From: Alphaproteobacteria bacterium UBA2903
Lineage (GTDB): Bacteria > Pseudomonadota > Alphaproteobacteria > CAAGCB01 > CAG-977
Assembly: GCA_002349565.1 (NCBI GenBank)
Contig: DEDN01000006.1
Location: forward strand, 1 to 49,590
Length of the DNA stretch: 49,590 nucleotides
Reading direction: 5' to 3'
Below, piece by piece: positions 32,014 through 40,000 of the stretch (the first letter of the stretch is position 1; each line of letters starts with the position of its first letter). The position numbers were made by a program, and so were the translations under genes. Below the pieces are notes generated by a model. The model was not told where the DNA came from. It did not search any database and saw nothing but the letters and a program-made list of their open reading frames with translations.

Positions 32014-34386
32014 TTACGGTGTTTTACAGCCGCCGCTGCCGTTGCCGACCTGACCGCTCGGGCAGTTGCAGTCCGTTGATCCTGCGGAACAAGTCGTACA
32101 GAACGAATTGACCGTTCCCGCGTTTTTGCAGTATGATCCCGTACTGCAGCCTCTGTTGTTGCAGCAGGTAACACACGCGGTCGCTCCGCCGCCGCAAGTC
32201 ACTTTCCCGCCCGAACAGCACCCGCCGCCGCCGAATGACGTGCCGTCGCACACGCAGGCAAAACAAGTGTTTTCGCCGGATTTTCCAAACGTTTTCAAAT
32301 ACCATTCCGTTTTTGAAGAACAATCGGGCTTGGTCGTTCCCAAGTTTTTGTACCAGTTGGACGAATACCCCGTCGCTTTGCATTCCGCGACGACGCATTT
32401 CCCGCCGGAAAGCTTGTACCCGTCGGCGCATTGCGTACAAGTGGACGACGAACTGCACTGCAAACAGTGCGCCAAGGCGTCGGAACAGGGCGAACATCTG
32501 TTGCCGTTGGCGTAATATCCGCTTGAACAAGGGGTGCAGGTATAGCAAGGATTGCCGCTACCGTCCAAAGTCGCTTGTACTTTGGCTTCATTGGACGCGC
32601 AGCTTGTTTTGTACGAACTGTTGATTTCCGAACACGATTTCGGCGAACAGGTGTAACAAGCGGTGCCGTAATCGTCATAGCCTTTGCCGATCGATTTGTG
32701 GTTTACGGGACAGCTTGCGGCATATCCCTTGTCGGCGCATGTTTCTTTGATGTCCGTGCATGTGTAACAGCTGTTTCCGTAATCGTCCGTGCGCTGATAC
32801 GTCTTGTTTTGTTTCGATCCGCAGGACGTTTGATAACCGTAGTCGGAACACGAATACTTGATATCCGAGCATGTGTAGCACGAATTGCCGTTGCCGTCTT
32901 TCATGACAAACGTTTTATCCTGTTTCGATCCGCAGGAATAAGCCAGATTCAAGTCCGTACACGTTTTGCCGACGCATTTGTTCGCCGAAGTATCGCATTT
33001 TTGGTTTGTTCCCGTGCAATCCGAATTTTGGACGCAGCAGCCGTCCGTTTTTTGACAGGAGTGGTTGGAAATCGTGTAACAGACGGAATTTGCACAGCTG
33101 ACGGAAACGCAGGTGTAAGAGGAAGTGTTGCATTTTTCCGTTGCGCCGCAATGGCTGTCATCGGTGCATTCGCGGCAGTAATATCCGTTCCAATGCGGTT
33201 TGTCCGACGGGCAGGAACAAACGCCCGCGCTGCATTCTTTTCCGCCCGAACAGGCGACATTCGCGCACAAGTCGTCGTAAACGCATGTTCCCGATCCATC
33301 GTCATGCATTCCCGACGGACAGACGCAGCTGCCGTTATTGCACGATTTCCCGCCCGAGCAGGAAACGTTCGCGCACGGGTCGTCGATTTCGCAGGATCGA
33401 CCGTCATCGGACACATGATATCCCGATACGCACCCCTGACAATACGTCGAACCGTACGACACGAGTCCGCAATACAGACAATTTTCGGGACATTTTTTAC
33501 AGGTTTCGCTGTTCAGATCCAAATAATATCCCGTATTTCCGGAGTACAGATGCCGGCATTCGGGCAGACATTCCGATACGGAGGATTGTGTGATGTTCAA
33601 ATCGGTTTTTAAAACGTAGCCCGACTTGCAAATCGTGCATTCCAAAGCGTTGTTTCGCGTCGGAAAGCAGTATTTGCAGTTTGCGGAACAGGGCGTACAC
33701 CCGCCCGCTTCGTCTGCGTAGCTGCCTTCCCCGCATTGTTCACACGCGCATGTTGTTTGATTGAAAAACGCGGAGGAGCCGCATGTTTGCGTTGTTTTGC
33801 ATCGGCATCCGCCCGAACCGTCGGGGGTTCTGTCCGAATCGCATCTGCCGCAGGCGGGATCGCCGTCGCTGCAGTTGGCGCATTCGCAAACGGCGTCTTT
33901 GAAGTATTGCCCCGCGGTACACAGGCTTGCCGAAGCGGTTGACGGACAAATGCAGTTTCCGCCGCCGTCGGACACTTTGTTGTCGGGACAACCGCAAGGC
34001 TCGTTGGCTTTGCAGGGTTTGCACTCTTTGTTTTCACACTTGTACCCGATGTTGCACGATGTCGCCGTGCAGCCGCATTTGGCGGCATGATTTTCGGGAA
34101 AACAGTCCTGATCGCCGCATGGATTCGGCGTGCATACGGAAACGCATTCGCCGTCTGTGCATTTTTGCGTGTCGTCGCAATCGCTGTTCGTCACGCATTC
34201 CGCGCCGCTTATGCCGCTTTGATGAAAGGTGTTGCCTGAAAAAACTTGGCTGTCTTCGTTGCCCAGTTTTACACTTTTTGCGATTCGGAACGATGCGGAG
34301 TCATCTAAAAGTGGGGGGGGGGTAAAAGCTTTTACAACCGAAGCGTTCAAAACAAACGCCGTGAAGAGAAAAAATACGGTTCTCAT
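32014..34386 (-). CDS. Secreted cysteine-rich protein with EGF/furin-like repeats, probably phase-variable
   Basis: 790 aa with 110 cysteines (my count). The signal peptide is MRTVFFLFTAFVLNASVVKA. Directly after it comes a run of ten C bases (coding Thr-Pro-Pro-Pro). A Cys-poor stretch (about 25-60) follows. The rest is dense Cys: CxxxxC pairs, furin-like units (about 220-335, CxxCxxxCxxC ... CxxGY), two EGF-like units (DPCANVSCSGGKSC, DLCANVACSGGKEC), and four about 37-residue repeats ending CYTC (about 475-617). The C-terminus has CC pairs and Gly-rich loops. There is no transmembrane anchor. It is presumably exported and disulfide-bonded or metal-rich; function unknown, adhesin-like is a guess. 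It has a strong promoter and AGGAG upstream. Confidence 0.85.
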   Translation of the reverse strand: MRTVFFLFTAFVLNASVVKAFTPPPLLDDSASFRIAKSVKLGNEDSQVFSGNTFHQSGISGAECVTNSDCDDTQKCTDGECVSVCTPNPCGDQDCFPENHAAKCGCTATSCNIGYKCENKECKPCKANEPCGCPDNKVSDGGGNCICPSTASASLCTAGQYFKDAVCECANCSDGDPACGRCDSDRTPDGSGGCRCKTTQTCGSSAFFNQTTCACEQCGEGSYADEAGGCTPCSANCKYCFPTRNNALECTICKSGYVLKTDLNITQSSVSECLPECRHLYSGNTGYYLDLNSETCKKCPENCLYCGLVSYGSTYCQGCVSGYHVSDDGRSCEIDDPCANVSCSGGKSCNNGSCVCPSGMHDDGSGTCVYDDLCANVACSGGKECSAGVCSCPSDKPHWNGYYCRECTDDSHCGATEKCNTSSYTCVSVSCANSVCYTISNHSCQKTDGCCVQNSDCTGTNQKCDTSANKCVGKTCTDLNLAYSCGSKQDKTFVMKDGNGNSCYTCSDIKYSCSDYGYQTSCGSKQNKTYQRTDDYGNSCYTCTDIKETCADKGYAASCPVNHKSIGKGYDDYGTACYTCSPKSCSEINSSYKTSCASNEAKVQATLDGSGNPCYTCTPCSSGYYANGNRCSPCSDALAHCLQCSSSSTCTQCADGYKLSGGKCVVAECKATGYSSNWYKNLGTTKPDCSSKTEWYLKTFGKSGENTCFACVCDGTSFGGGGCCSGGKVTCGGGATACVTCCNNRGCSTGSYCKNAGTVNSFCTTCSAGSTDCNCPSGQVGNGSGGCKTP
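32536..32964 (-). repeat. Four tandem about 37-codon Cys repeats inside the cysteine-rich protein
   Basis: Residues about 475-617 hold four units built as C-x7/8-SC, a polar Lys-rich middle, then a Gly/Asp turn and CYTC. Copies 1 and 2 share CGSKQ(D/N)KT and GNSCYTC. Copies 3 and 4 have drifted but keep the Cys spacing (SC and ACYTC or PCYTC). The regular spacing points to an internal duplication. Confidence 0.8.
34313..34322 (-). repeat. Poly-C(10) homopolymer in coding sequence
   Basis: Ten G on the plus strand are ten C in the coding strand, at codons 22-25 of the cysteine-rich protein, just past the predicted signal peptide. Gain or loss of one base would shift the frame of nearly the whole mature protein. 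With ten C the frame is open. Confidence 0.95.
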
Positions 34387-34413
34387 GCAATTCTCCTTCT
34401 GAGATATTCATAA

Positions 34414-34442
34414 AGGATATATTACAGCGTGTTGAAAGTCAA
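34414..34442 (-). promoter_or_regulatory. Promoter of the cysteine-rich protein gene
   Basis: On the minus strand TTGACT (34442-34437), a 17-base spacer and TATCCT (34419-34414) lie 28 bases before the ATG, followed by AGAAGGAG as ribosome-binding site. Confidence 0.6.
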
Positions 34443-34479
34443 TTTAAAACGAATCGAAAAATCCCGACACAAAGGGGAA

Positions 34480-34508
34480 TTGACTTCGCTTCGGCGGATT
34501 TTTATAAT
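34480..34508 (+). promoter_or_regulatory. Near-consensus sigma-70 promoter of the 34542 gene
   Basis: TTGACT (34480-34485), exactly 17 bases, then TATAAT (34503-34508), 34 bases before the ATG. It is one of the best promoter matches in the window. Confidence 0.75.
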
Positions 34509-34541
34509 TTTTCCGTTTAAACAGGATAAAGGGGGAAAACG

Positions 34542-34919
34542 ATGCAAACGATTATGCTCAGCGATTTTTTGGATTCGTCCGTTCACGGCATCTTTACGAC
34601 GCTTTGCGGCGAAAAAAACGAAATGATCATTCTTCACAACAAATCGCAAACCCGCATCAAACTGCTGCGCGGCTATCATACTTTGGTGGCGGAAATGTTC
34701 ACCAAAGAACACGGCTGGATTGAAATCCAAAACAAAAAATCGGTCAAAATCCTTGATTTCTCACCGCTGACTTTGGCGCATCCCTTGGATGCCGAAGCCG
34801 CCGCCGAAATGGAATCTTCGCTGGAGGATTACCGCAAATTCGCAGGGCTGCTTTTTTTGAAAAAGCTTGCCATCGTTTTGGGCGAAAATCCCGAAGATTT
34901 GGACGATATCATCGAATAA
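34542..34919 (+). CDS. Conserved-looking protein of unknown function
   Basis: 125 aa, soluble, no signal peptide. The ATG follows AAAGGGGG by about 6 bases, behind a near-consensus promoter. The N-terminal about 70 residues look like a mixed beta-sheet domain (EMIILHNKSQTRIKLLRGYHTLVAEMF, GWIEIQNKKSVKILDF). The C-terminus is helical and acidic (AEAAAEMESSLEDYRKFAGLLFLKKLA ... EDLDDIIE). I do not recognise a family. It stands alone between the divergent cysteine-rich gene and a convergent deacetylase gene 1 base away. Confidence 0.7.
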   Translation: MQTIMLSDFLDSSVHGIFTTLCGEKNEMIILHNKSQTRIKLLRGYHTLVAEMFTKEHGWIEIQNKKSVKILDFSPLTLAHPLDAEAAAEMESSLEDYRKFAGLLFLKKLAIVLGENPEDLDDIIE

Positions 34920-34920
34920 A

Positions 34921-35706
34921 CTATTCTTCGTCCGCCTGGTGCGCGGCGATTGTGCTGACGGGAACGAAAACGAATCCGCGTTCCGCCGCATCGGGCATCC
35001 AGTTTTGCAAAGCTTCGACGGTCGCTTTGCGCGGGTGACCGATGCCGATTGCCGCTCCGTGCTTTGAAGCGTAACGTTCCAGTTCTTTCAGGCGGGCGGG
35101 GATTTCCTGCGCGGTGTTGTCCAGAAAAACCTGCCGTTTGGCGGCGGGCATGCCGATTTCCCGCGCGGTTTCGTAGCCGACGCTGTATTTCGACGTTACT
35201 GAATCCAAAAACAGCAATCCGCGGCGGTTCAGTTCGTCCAAAACGATTCGCATCAAATCGGGGTTTGCCGTGAAACGGCTGCCCATGTGGTTGTTGATGC
35301 CGACTTTGCCGTCGAAAGCCGACAAAGCAGAGTCCAGCGCGGCTAAAATTTCCGATTCGTTCATGGAAACGGTCAAAGCCCCCGCGCCCGCGTCTTTGTA
35401 TGGTGAAAACGGCTGCATCGGCATGTGAAGCATCAATTCGTGTCCGGCGGCTTTGGCGCGCGCGGTCTGGCTTTCCAAATTCCCCGCGTAAGGCAGAAAA
35501 GACGCCGTTATCGGTGCGGGCAATTCAATGGCTTTGCGGGTCATTTTGCGGTTGACGCCCATGTCGTCGATGACAATCGCTATCATCGGCGCGACGTAAT
35601 CGGGCAGATCGACCTCGACGGCGTTGGCTTGCCATGCGGGCAAAGCCTCTTCGGCGGCGGCGGGCGGGCAAAGTAAAATCAGCAAAGCGGCAAACAAACG
35701 AATCAC
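34921..35706 (-). CDS. Divergent polysaccharide deacetylase (YibQ/DUF610 family)
   Basis: 261 aa. I place the start at a GTG at 35706: it has CGGAG 8 bases upstream and opens directly on a signal peptide (IRLFAALLILLCPPAAA). An ATG at 35727 is possible. Longer frames run antisense through lexA and are not real. Family motifs are IAIVIDDMGVNR (about 44-55), LPYAGNLESQTARAKAAGHE, LMLHMPMQPF and GINNHMGSRFTA. The fold is the NodB-like barrel with altered metal ligands; substrate and activity are unproven in the family. It is exported to the periplasm and divergent from lexA. Confidence 0.9.
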   Translation of the reverse strand: MIRLFAALLILLCPPAAAEEALPAWQANAVEVDLPDYVAPMIAIVIDDMGVNRKMTRKAIELPAPITASFLPYAGNLESQTARAKAAGHELMLHMPMQPFSPYKDAGAGALTVSMNESEILAALDSALSAFDGKVGINNHMGSRFTANPDLMRIVLDELNRRGLLFLDSVTSKYSVGYETAREIGMPAAKRQVFLDNTAQEIPARLKELERYASKHGAAIGIGHPRKATVEALQNWMPDAAERGFVFVPVSTIAAHQADEE

Positions 35707-35767
35707 GGCATAAACTCCGACAGGCATCTTAGTGCCGAAAGTTAAAAAAATGCTTGCCAAAAAACGG

Positions 35768-35793
35768 GAACTAAAGTAGAACAAAAGAAGAAA
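35768..35793 (+). promoter_or_regulatory. LexA-binding SOS box upstream of lexA
   Basis: A perfect alphaproteobacterial SOS box GAAC-TAAAGTA-GAAC is at 35768-35782. The second GAAC is followed after another 7 bases by GAAA (35790-35793), giving a third, imperfect half-site in the same phase. It lies 32 bases before the lexA ATG, so autorepression is expected. Confidence 0.85.
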
Positions 35794-35814
35794 GTTTTTT
35801 AAACGGAGGCAAAA

Positions 35815-36465
35815 ATGCTGACCAAACGACAACATGAATTGCTGCTGCTGATTGATCGACGGTTGCGCGAAGACGGCGTTTCCCCGTCGTTCGAGGAAAT
35901 GAAGGACGCCGTCGGTCTGAAATCCAAATCGGGGATTCACCGTTTGATTACGGCGCTGGAGGAACGGGGCTTCATCCGCCGTCTGCCGAATCGCGCGCGC
36001 GCGCTGGAGGTGTTGCGTTTGCCCGAAACAACGACGGCGGAGGCGGGCGTTTCCATGCTGAAGCCTGTTGTCGAACCGTCTGGCATGGTTGAATTGCCGA
36101 AGTACGGAAAAATCGCGGCGGGGACGCCGATAGAGGCTTTGCGCGGCAACGACACGATCAGCGTGCCTGCGGAAATGGTCGGGGCGGGGCAGCACTATGC
36201 CTTGACGGTCGCGGGCGATTCGATGATAGAGGCGGGGATTTTGGACGGCGACACGGTTATTATCCGCCGCACGGATACGGTGGAAAACGGGGAAATCGCG
36301 GTGGCTTTGGTGGACGGATGCGAAGTGACGCTGAAAAAGATTCGCCGCAAAGGCAATGCGATTGCCTTGGAACCGTGCAACAAAGACTACGAAACGCGGA
36401 TTTTCAGTCCCGAACGGGTGGCGATTCAGGGGAAATTGGTCGGGTTGATGCGCAACTACGAATAA
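35815..36465 (+). CDS. lexA: SOS-response repressor LexA
   Basis: 216 aa. The N-terminal winged helix (1-65) includes MLTKRQHELLLLI, PSFEEMKDAVGLKSKSGIHRLI and LEERGFIRRLPNRARALEV. The autoproteolysis site is Ala102-Gly103 (GKIAAGTP). The catalytic dyad is Ser136 (VAGDSMIEAGI) and Lys174 (EVTLKKI). An excellent GGAGG precedes the start, and the promoter carries an alphaproteobacterial SOS box. It represses DNA-damage genes until RecA filaments trigger self-cleavage. Confidence 0.97.
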   Translation: MLTKRQHELLLLIDRRLREDGVSPSFEEMKDAVGLKSKSGIHRLITALEERGFIRRLPNRARALEVLRLPETTTAEAGVSMLKPVVEPSGMVELPKYGKIAAGTPIEALRGNDTISVPAEMVGAGQHYALTVAGDSMIEAGILDGDTVIIRRTDTVENGEIAVALVDGCEVTLKKIRRKGNAIALEPCNKDYETRIFSPERVAIQGKLVGLMRNYE

Positions 36466-36492
36466 AAAAATTCAAATTTATGAAAAAAAGTG

Positions 36493-36521
36493 TTGACCGA
36501 CGAAATATAACCCAGTATATA
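36493..36521 (+). promoter_or_regulatory. Promoter of tRNA-Glu
   Basis: TTGACC (36493-36498), 17 bases and TATATA (36516-36521) form a strong stable-RNA-type promoter ending 18 bases before the mature tRNA. Confidence 0.75.
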
Positions 36522-36539
36522 TAAGCCGTCCGCGATGAT

Positions 36540-36615
36540 GACCCCATCGTCTAGAGGCCTAGGACATCGCCCTTTCACGGCGGTAACGGGGGTTCGAATC
36601 CCCCTGGGGTCGCCA
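36540..36615 (+). tRNA. tRNA-Glu (anticodon TTC)
   Basis: 76 bases including an encoded CCA. The acceptor stem is GACCCCA/TGGGGTC (36540-36546 with 36605-36611), then G and CCA at 36613-36615. The anticodon loop CTTTCAC has TTC at 36574-36576 on a GGCGG-type stem. The T arm GGGGGTTCGAATCCCCC is intact. The body is nearly the same as E. coli tRNA-Glu. It has its own promoter and terminator. Confidence 0.98.
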
Positions 36616-36656
36616 AATAAAAAAAGACCGTCTGTAAAGACGGTCTTTTTTTATTT
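36616..36656 (+). terminator. Terminator of tRNA-Glu
   Basis: Stem AGACCGTCT/AGACGGTCT (36625-36633 with 36638-36646), GTAA loop, flanked by an A run and followed by T7. It starts within ten bases of the tRNA 3' end. Confidence 0.9.
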
Positions 36657-36693
36657 AGAGCCGAGGGGAGATGAGAACCCCCGTCGGGGTTCG

Positions 36694-36764
36694 GTCGCCG
36701 CAGGCGACGACGCACAGGCGCGACAGCGCCGAGCGGTCGGCTTGACCGACGCGCCGACAGGCGC
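36694..36764. repeat. Array of four adjacent short palindromes
   Basis: Four hairpins follow one another: GTCGCC/GGCGAC (36694-36708), GGCGC-GACA-GCGCC (36717-36730), GTCGG/CCGAC (36736-36750) and GCGCC-GACA-GGCGC (36751-36764). The second and fourth share a GACA loop with mirrored stems. The whole stretch is GC-rich and non-coding, similar in style to REP/BIME elements. Confidence 0.65.
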
Positions 36765-36766
36765 GC

Positions 36767-36783
36767 AATCCCCCTGGGGTCGC
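36767..36783 (+). repeat. Direct repeat of the tRNA-Glu 3' end (att-like)
   Basis: A 17-base perfect copy of the tRNA 3' end (36597-36613: AATCCCCCTGGGGTCGC) occurs here, 170 bases downstream. A second pair of 14-base repeats (GATGAGAACCCCCG) lies at 36670-36683 and 36797-36810. Duplicated tRNA 3' ends are what site-specific integration leaves, but no integrase is nearby. Confidence 0.6.
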
Positions 36784-36877
36784 TTTGGCAAAGAGGGATG
36801 AGAACCCCCGAACATAAATTTTTAAGCTCGTTCGACCTGTCGTCCTCACTTGCTAACAAATTTATGGTCTTGCAGAC

Positions 36878-36902
36878 AAAAACAGGCGTTCAGCCTGTTT
36901 TT
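36878..36902. terminator. Terminator-like hairpin in the tRNA-aas gap
   Basis: A 10-bp stem AAAAACAGGC/GCCTGTTTTT has a 5-base loop and a natural T/A tract on both sides. Its cognate transcript is unclear; it could be the true end of a read-through transcript from the tRNA side. Confidence 0.7.
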
Positions 36903-36945
36903 GCTTGGCGACGGGGCGTGTTTATAAAAGGCATCCCTGTAATTT

Positions 36946-36990
36946 AAAGCCCCTTTGTTCGCCGTATCGGAAAGCAAAGGGGCTTTTTCA
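36946..36990. terminator. Terminator of the aas-like gene
   Basis: A 12-bp stem (36946-36957 with 36975-36986) has a 17-base loop, 14 bases past the stop codon of the minus-strand gene at 37004. Confidence 0.7.
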
Positions 36991-37003
36991 TTTTCGTGCG
37001 GAA

Positions 37004-40000
37004 CTATTCCGCGCCGAATTTTTCCTCCGCCATTTTCTGGGCGGACACATAGTCGAATTTACCTGTTCCCAAAATGGGCGGTTCTTTGACAATGATGATT
37101 TTCGACGGCGTGCCGAGGTCGTTCAGCCCCGCTTGCTTGATATACGCGCGGATTTGCGCCGCATCGGCGTTTTCCGCTGTGGTAATCAGCACCAGCTGTT
37201 CGCCTTTTTTCACGTCGGCAATAGCGACGACGCCCTGAACCGCGCCTTCGTACAATTTTGCCAGTTCTTGCTCGATTGCCGTCAGCGAAATCATTTCGCC
37301 GCCGATTTTCGCAAAGCGTTTGGCGCGCCCTTTAATCGCGACAAAGCCGTCTTTGTCAACCGCGACAATGTCGCCCGTGTCATGCCAGCCGTCGGCGGGC
37401 GGCTGCAAAACGCAGGGTTTGTCCGCTTTCATATAGCCTTGCATGATATTGTCGCCGCGCACGAACAGGCGTTTGCCTTCGGTAATGCCGGGGACGTCTT
37501 CCAATCGGGCTTCCAACCCCGGAACCAAACGTCCGACCGTGCCGGCTTTGATGTACATCGGGGTGTTCACGGCAATCAAGGGGGCGGCTTCGGTCGCGCC
37601 GTAGCCTTCCAAAATGCGGATGCCGAATTTTCTGCTCCACAATTCCGCGGTGGTTTCTTTCAGCTTTTCAGCGCCGACAATCGCATAACGCAGCGCAAAG
37701 AAATCGTACGGGTGAGCCGACGCTCCGTATCCCGCAAAGAACGTGTCTGTGCCGCACAAAATCGTCGCGTTCGTGGCGTACACCAGTTCGGGAACGATGC
37801 GATAGTGCAAAGGCGACGGATAATAGAACGTTTTGATGCCCGAAAGCGTCGTCAACAGCGTCCCGATGCCCAGCCCGAACGCGTGGAACATCGGCAAAGC
37901 GTTAAAGAAGACGTCGTTCGAGTTCAAATCCAAAATGCTCAAAGCCTGATATCTGTTCGCTTGGAAATTGATGTGCGACAGCAAAACGGCTTTGGGCATG
38001 CCTTCCGACCCCGACGTGAACAAAATCGCGGCGGTTTGGTCGGCGGCGTGCTTGGGTTTGCGGCTCAGCAGGTAATCGGTAATGCCGCGGAATTTGTCTT
38101 CGCCCGAAACTTGTTGGGCAAAGTCTTCCATGTAAACCAGATTGATGCCCGCGTCGCGAATGGCGGCTTCCAATTTTTCCAGTTTGCCGCTTTCGATGAA
38201 CTTGTGCGACGTCACGACCGTTTTCAAGCCGACCGTTTTAATACAGGACAGAACTTGCGCGATACCGCTGGAAAAGTTCAGCATGGCGGGGACTTTGTCG
38301 CGGCTTTGCAGAGCAAAGAACACAACCAGATTCGCCAAAACGTTCGGCAGCAGAATCCCCAATCGTTCTTCATTCGGCAACAAGCGATCGAAGGTGCGCC
38401 CCAAGACATAGCTTTTCAAAATCAGTGTTTTGTATCGCAAAGGTTTGCGGCTGATATCTTCGGCGATGATATGGTGCTTGCCGTGGATTTTCTGCGCGTT
38501 CAGCAGTCCCGTGAACAGATGTTCGTTGATTTTGGACGACGCGTACATCATTTCCGACATCATCGTGTACAGCTGCAGCGAAACTTCGTGATTGCGCATA
38601 CGGCCCGTCAACGCGGGGTCGATGTCGAACTTTTTGTGCGGCATGATGTTGATGGTGATTTTGGGGAAGTATTGCGTTTTAAACTTTGTTTTCAGCAAAG
38701 AAAACTTGGAATACTGCGCCCCGTTGATGCGCACGGGCAGGATGTTCGCGTTGGCTTTTTCCGCGACGATGCCCGCGCCTTCGTACACTTTCATCAAAGC
38801 GCCCGTAACGCTGATGCGCTGTTCGGGGAAAATCATGACTTTGTTGTTGCGCTTAATCAAGTCGATTAACGAACGCAAAGACAGCGGATTGTTCAAGTCC
38901 AAAGGATACAAGTCCACCATCAGCGAAAAGAATCGCGCAAACCAGCGGTTTTCCCATTCGGGCTTGATGACGAACGTGATTTTTTCGGGCATGAACGCCG
39001 CAATCAGCAGACCGTCCAGCAAAGACGTGTGGTTGGCGACAATCAAAACGCGCTTGCCCGATTCTTGGAAATTGGGAAGCCCTTTGACGGTCACGCGGAA
39101 CAGCGTTTCCAAAATCGTTTGCGCGATGGAACGCACCAAAGCCGCGGGCAGAACGGAGCAGTTGTATACCGACACGACAAAGCTTGCCAAAGCGAACAAC
39201 AGGAAAATGGCGGAAATGCCCAAGTCGAAATGACGCAGAACGGCAACAATCAACGCTACGACGGCAATGCCCGCCGCGTTGATGATGTTGTTGGCGGCAA
39301 AAACGGCGGCGCGGTTGGCGTCGGTCGCTTTTTTCTGAATCAGGTTGTTCAGCGGCGTGATGTACATACCGCAGCAAAACGCCAGCAGGAAAAAGAAAAA
39401 GCTGAATACGACGGGACGGAAGCGCGTGATAAATTCAACAAAATCGACGTGTTCCGCGGGTATTCCATAGTCCGCGGTCAAAACCGACAGCGCCAAGAAA
39501 CACGCGGCAATTCCCAGCGTGCTGATGGGAACGTAAGTCGTGTGAACAACGCCGCGCAGCAGGCGCGTGCAGTACGCGATGCCGGCACCGACGCCCAAAG
39601 CGTACAATCCCAGCAAAAACGCGGCGGCAAAAGCATCCGTATGGAACACTTGCGTAATCAGGGGGTAAATCAATAAAACAACCAGCAGACCCAGCGACCA
39701 AAACCACGTTGCGCCCAAAATACTGCGGTGAATCAGCGGATAGCGGCGCACGGTGCGCAGGGTGGAGCGGATGCCTTTCAAGAAGTTGCGATCGAATTTC
39801 CGCAAATCGGGTTCGGCGTTTGTTTCGGCGACGGAACGGGTTGCCAAATAACTGGCGAGCGACAGCAGAATCAAGCACAGCGCGGCAAGGCGGACAGGCA
39901 GTAAAACGCCGAATAAAATCGCGACAACGATGCTGACATACGTTGATTTCGACGTATAGGCGTCGCTGCCGATGAAGTCTTTTTCATCCAAACGTTCGGG

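Noticed and set aside
35728..36195. N-terminal extension of the divergent deacetylase across lexA
   Set aside because: It is exactly antisense to the lexA coding region and has Arg/Gln-rich shadow composition. The real protein starts at the signal peptide near 35706.
36575..36859. Minus-strand 94-codon frame over the tRNA region, ending GGFEPPLPP
   Set aside because: It is antisense to tRNA-Glu and its terminator. Frames ending in GFEPP motifs beside tRNAs are a known annotation artefact.
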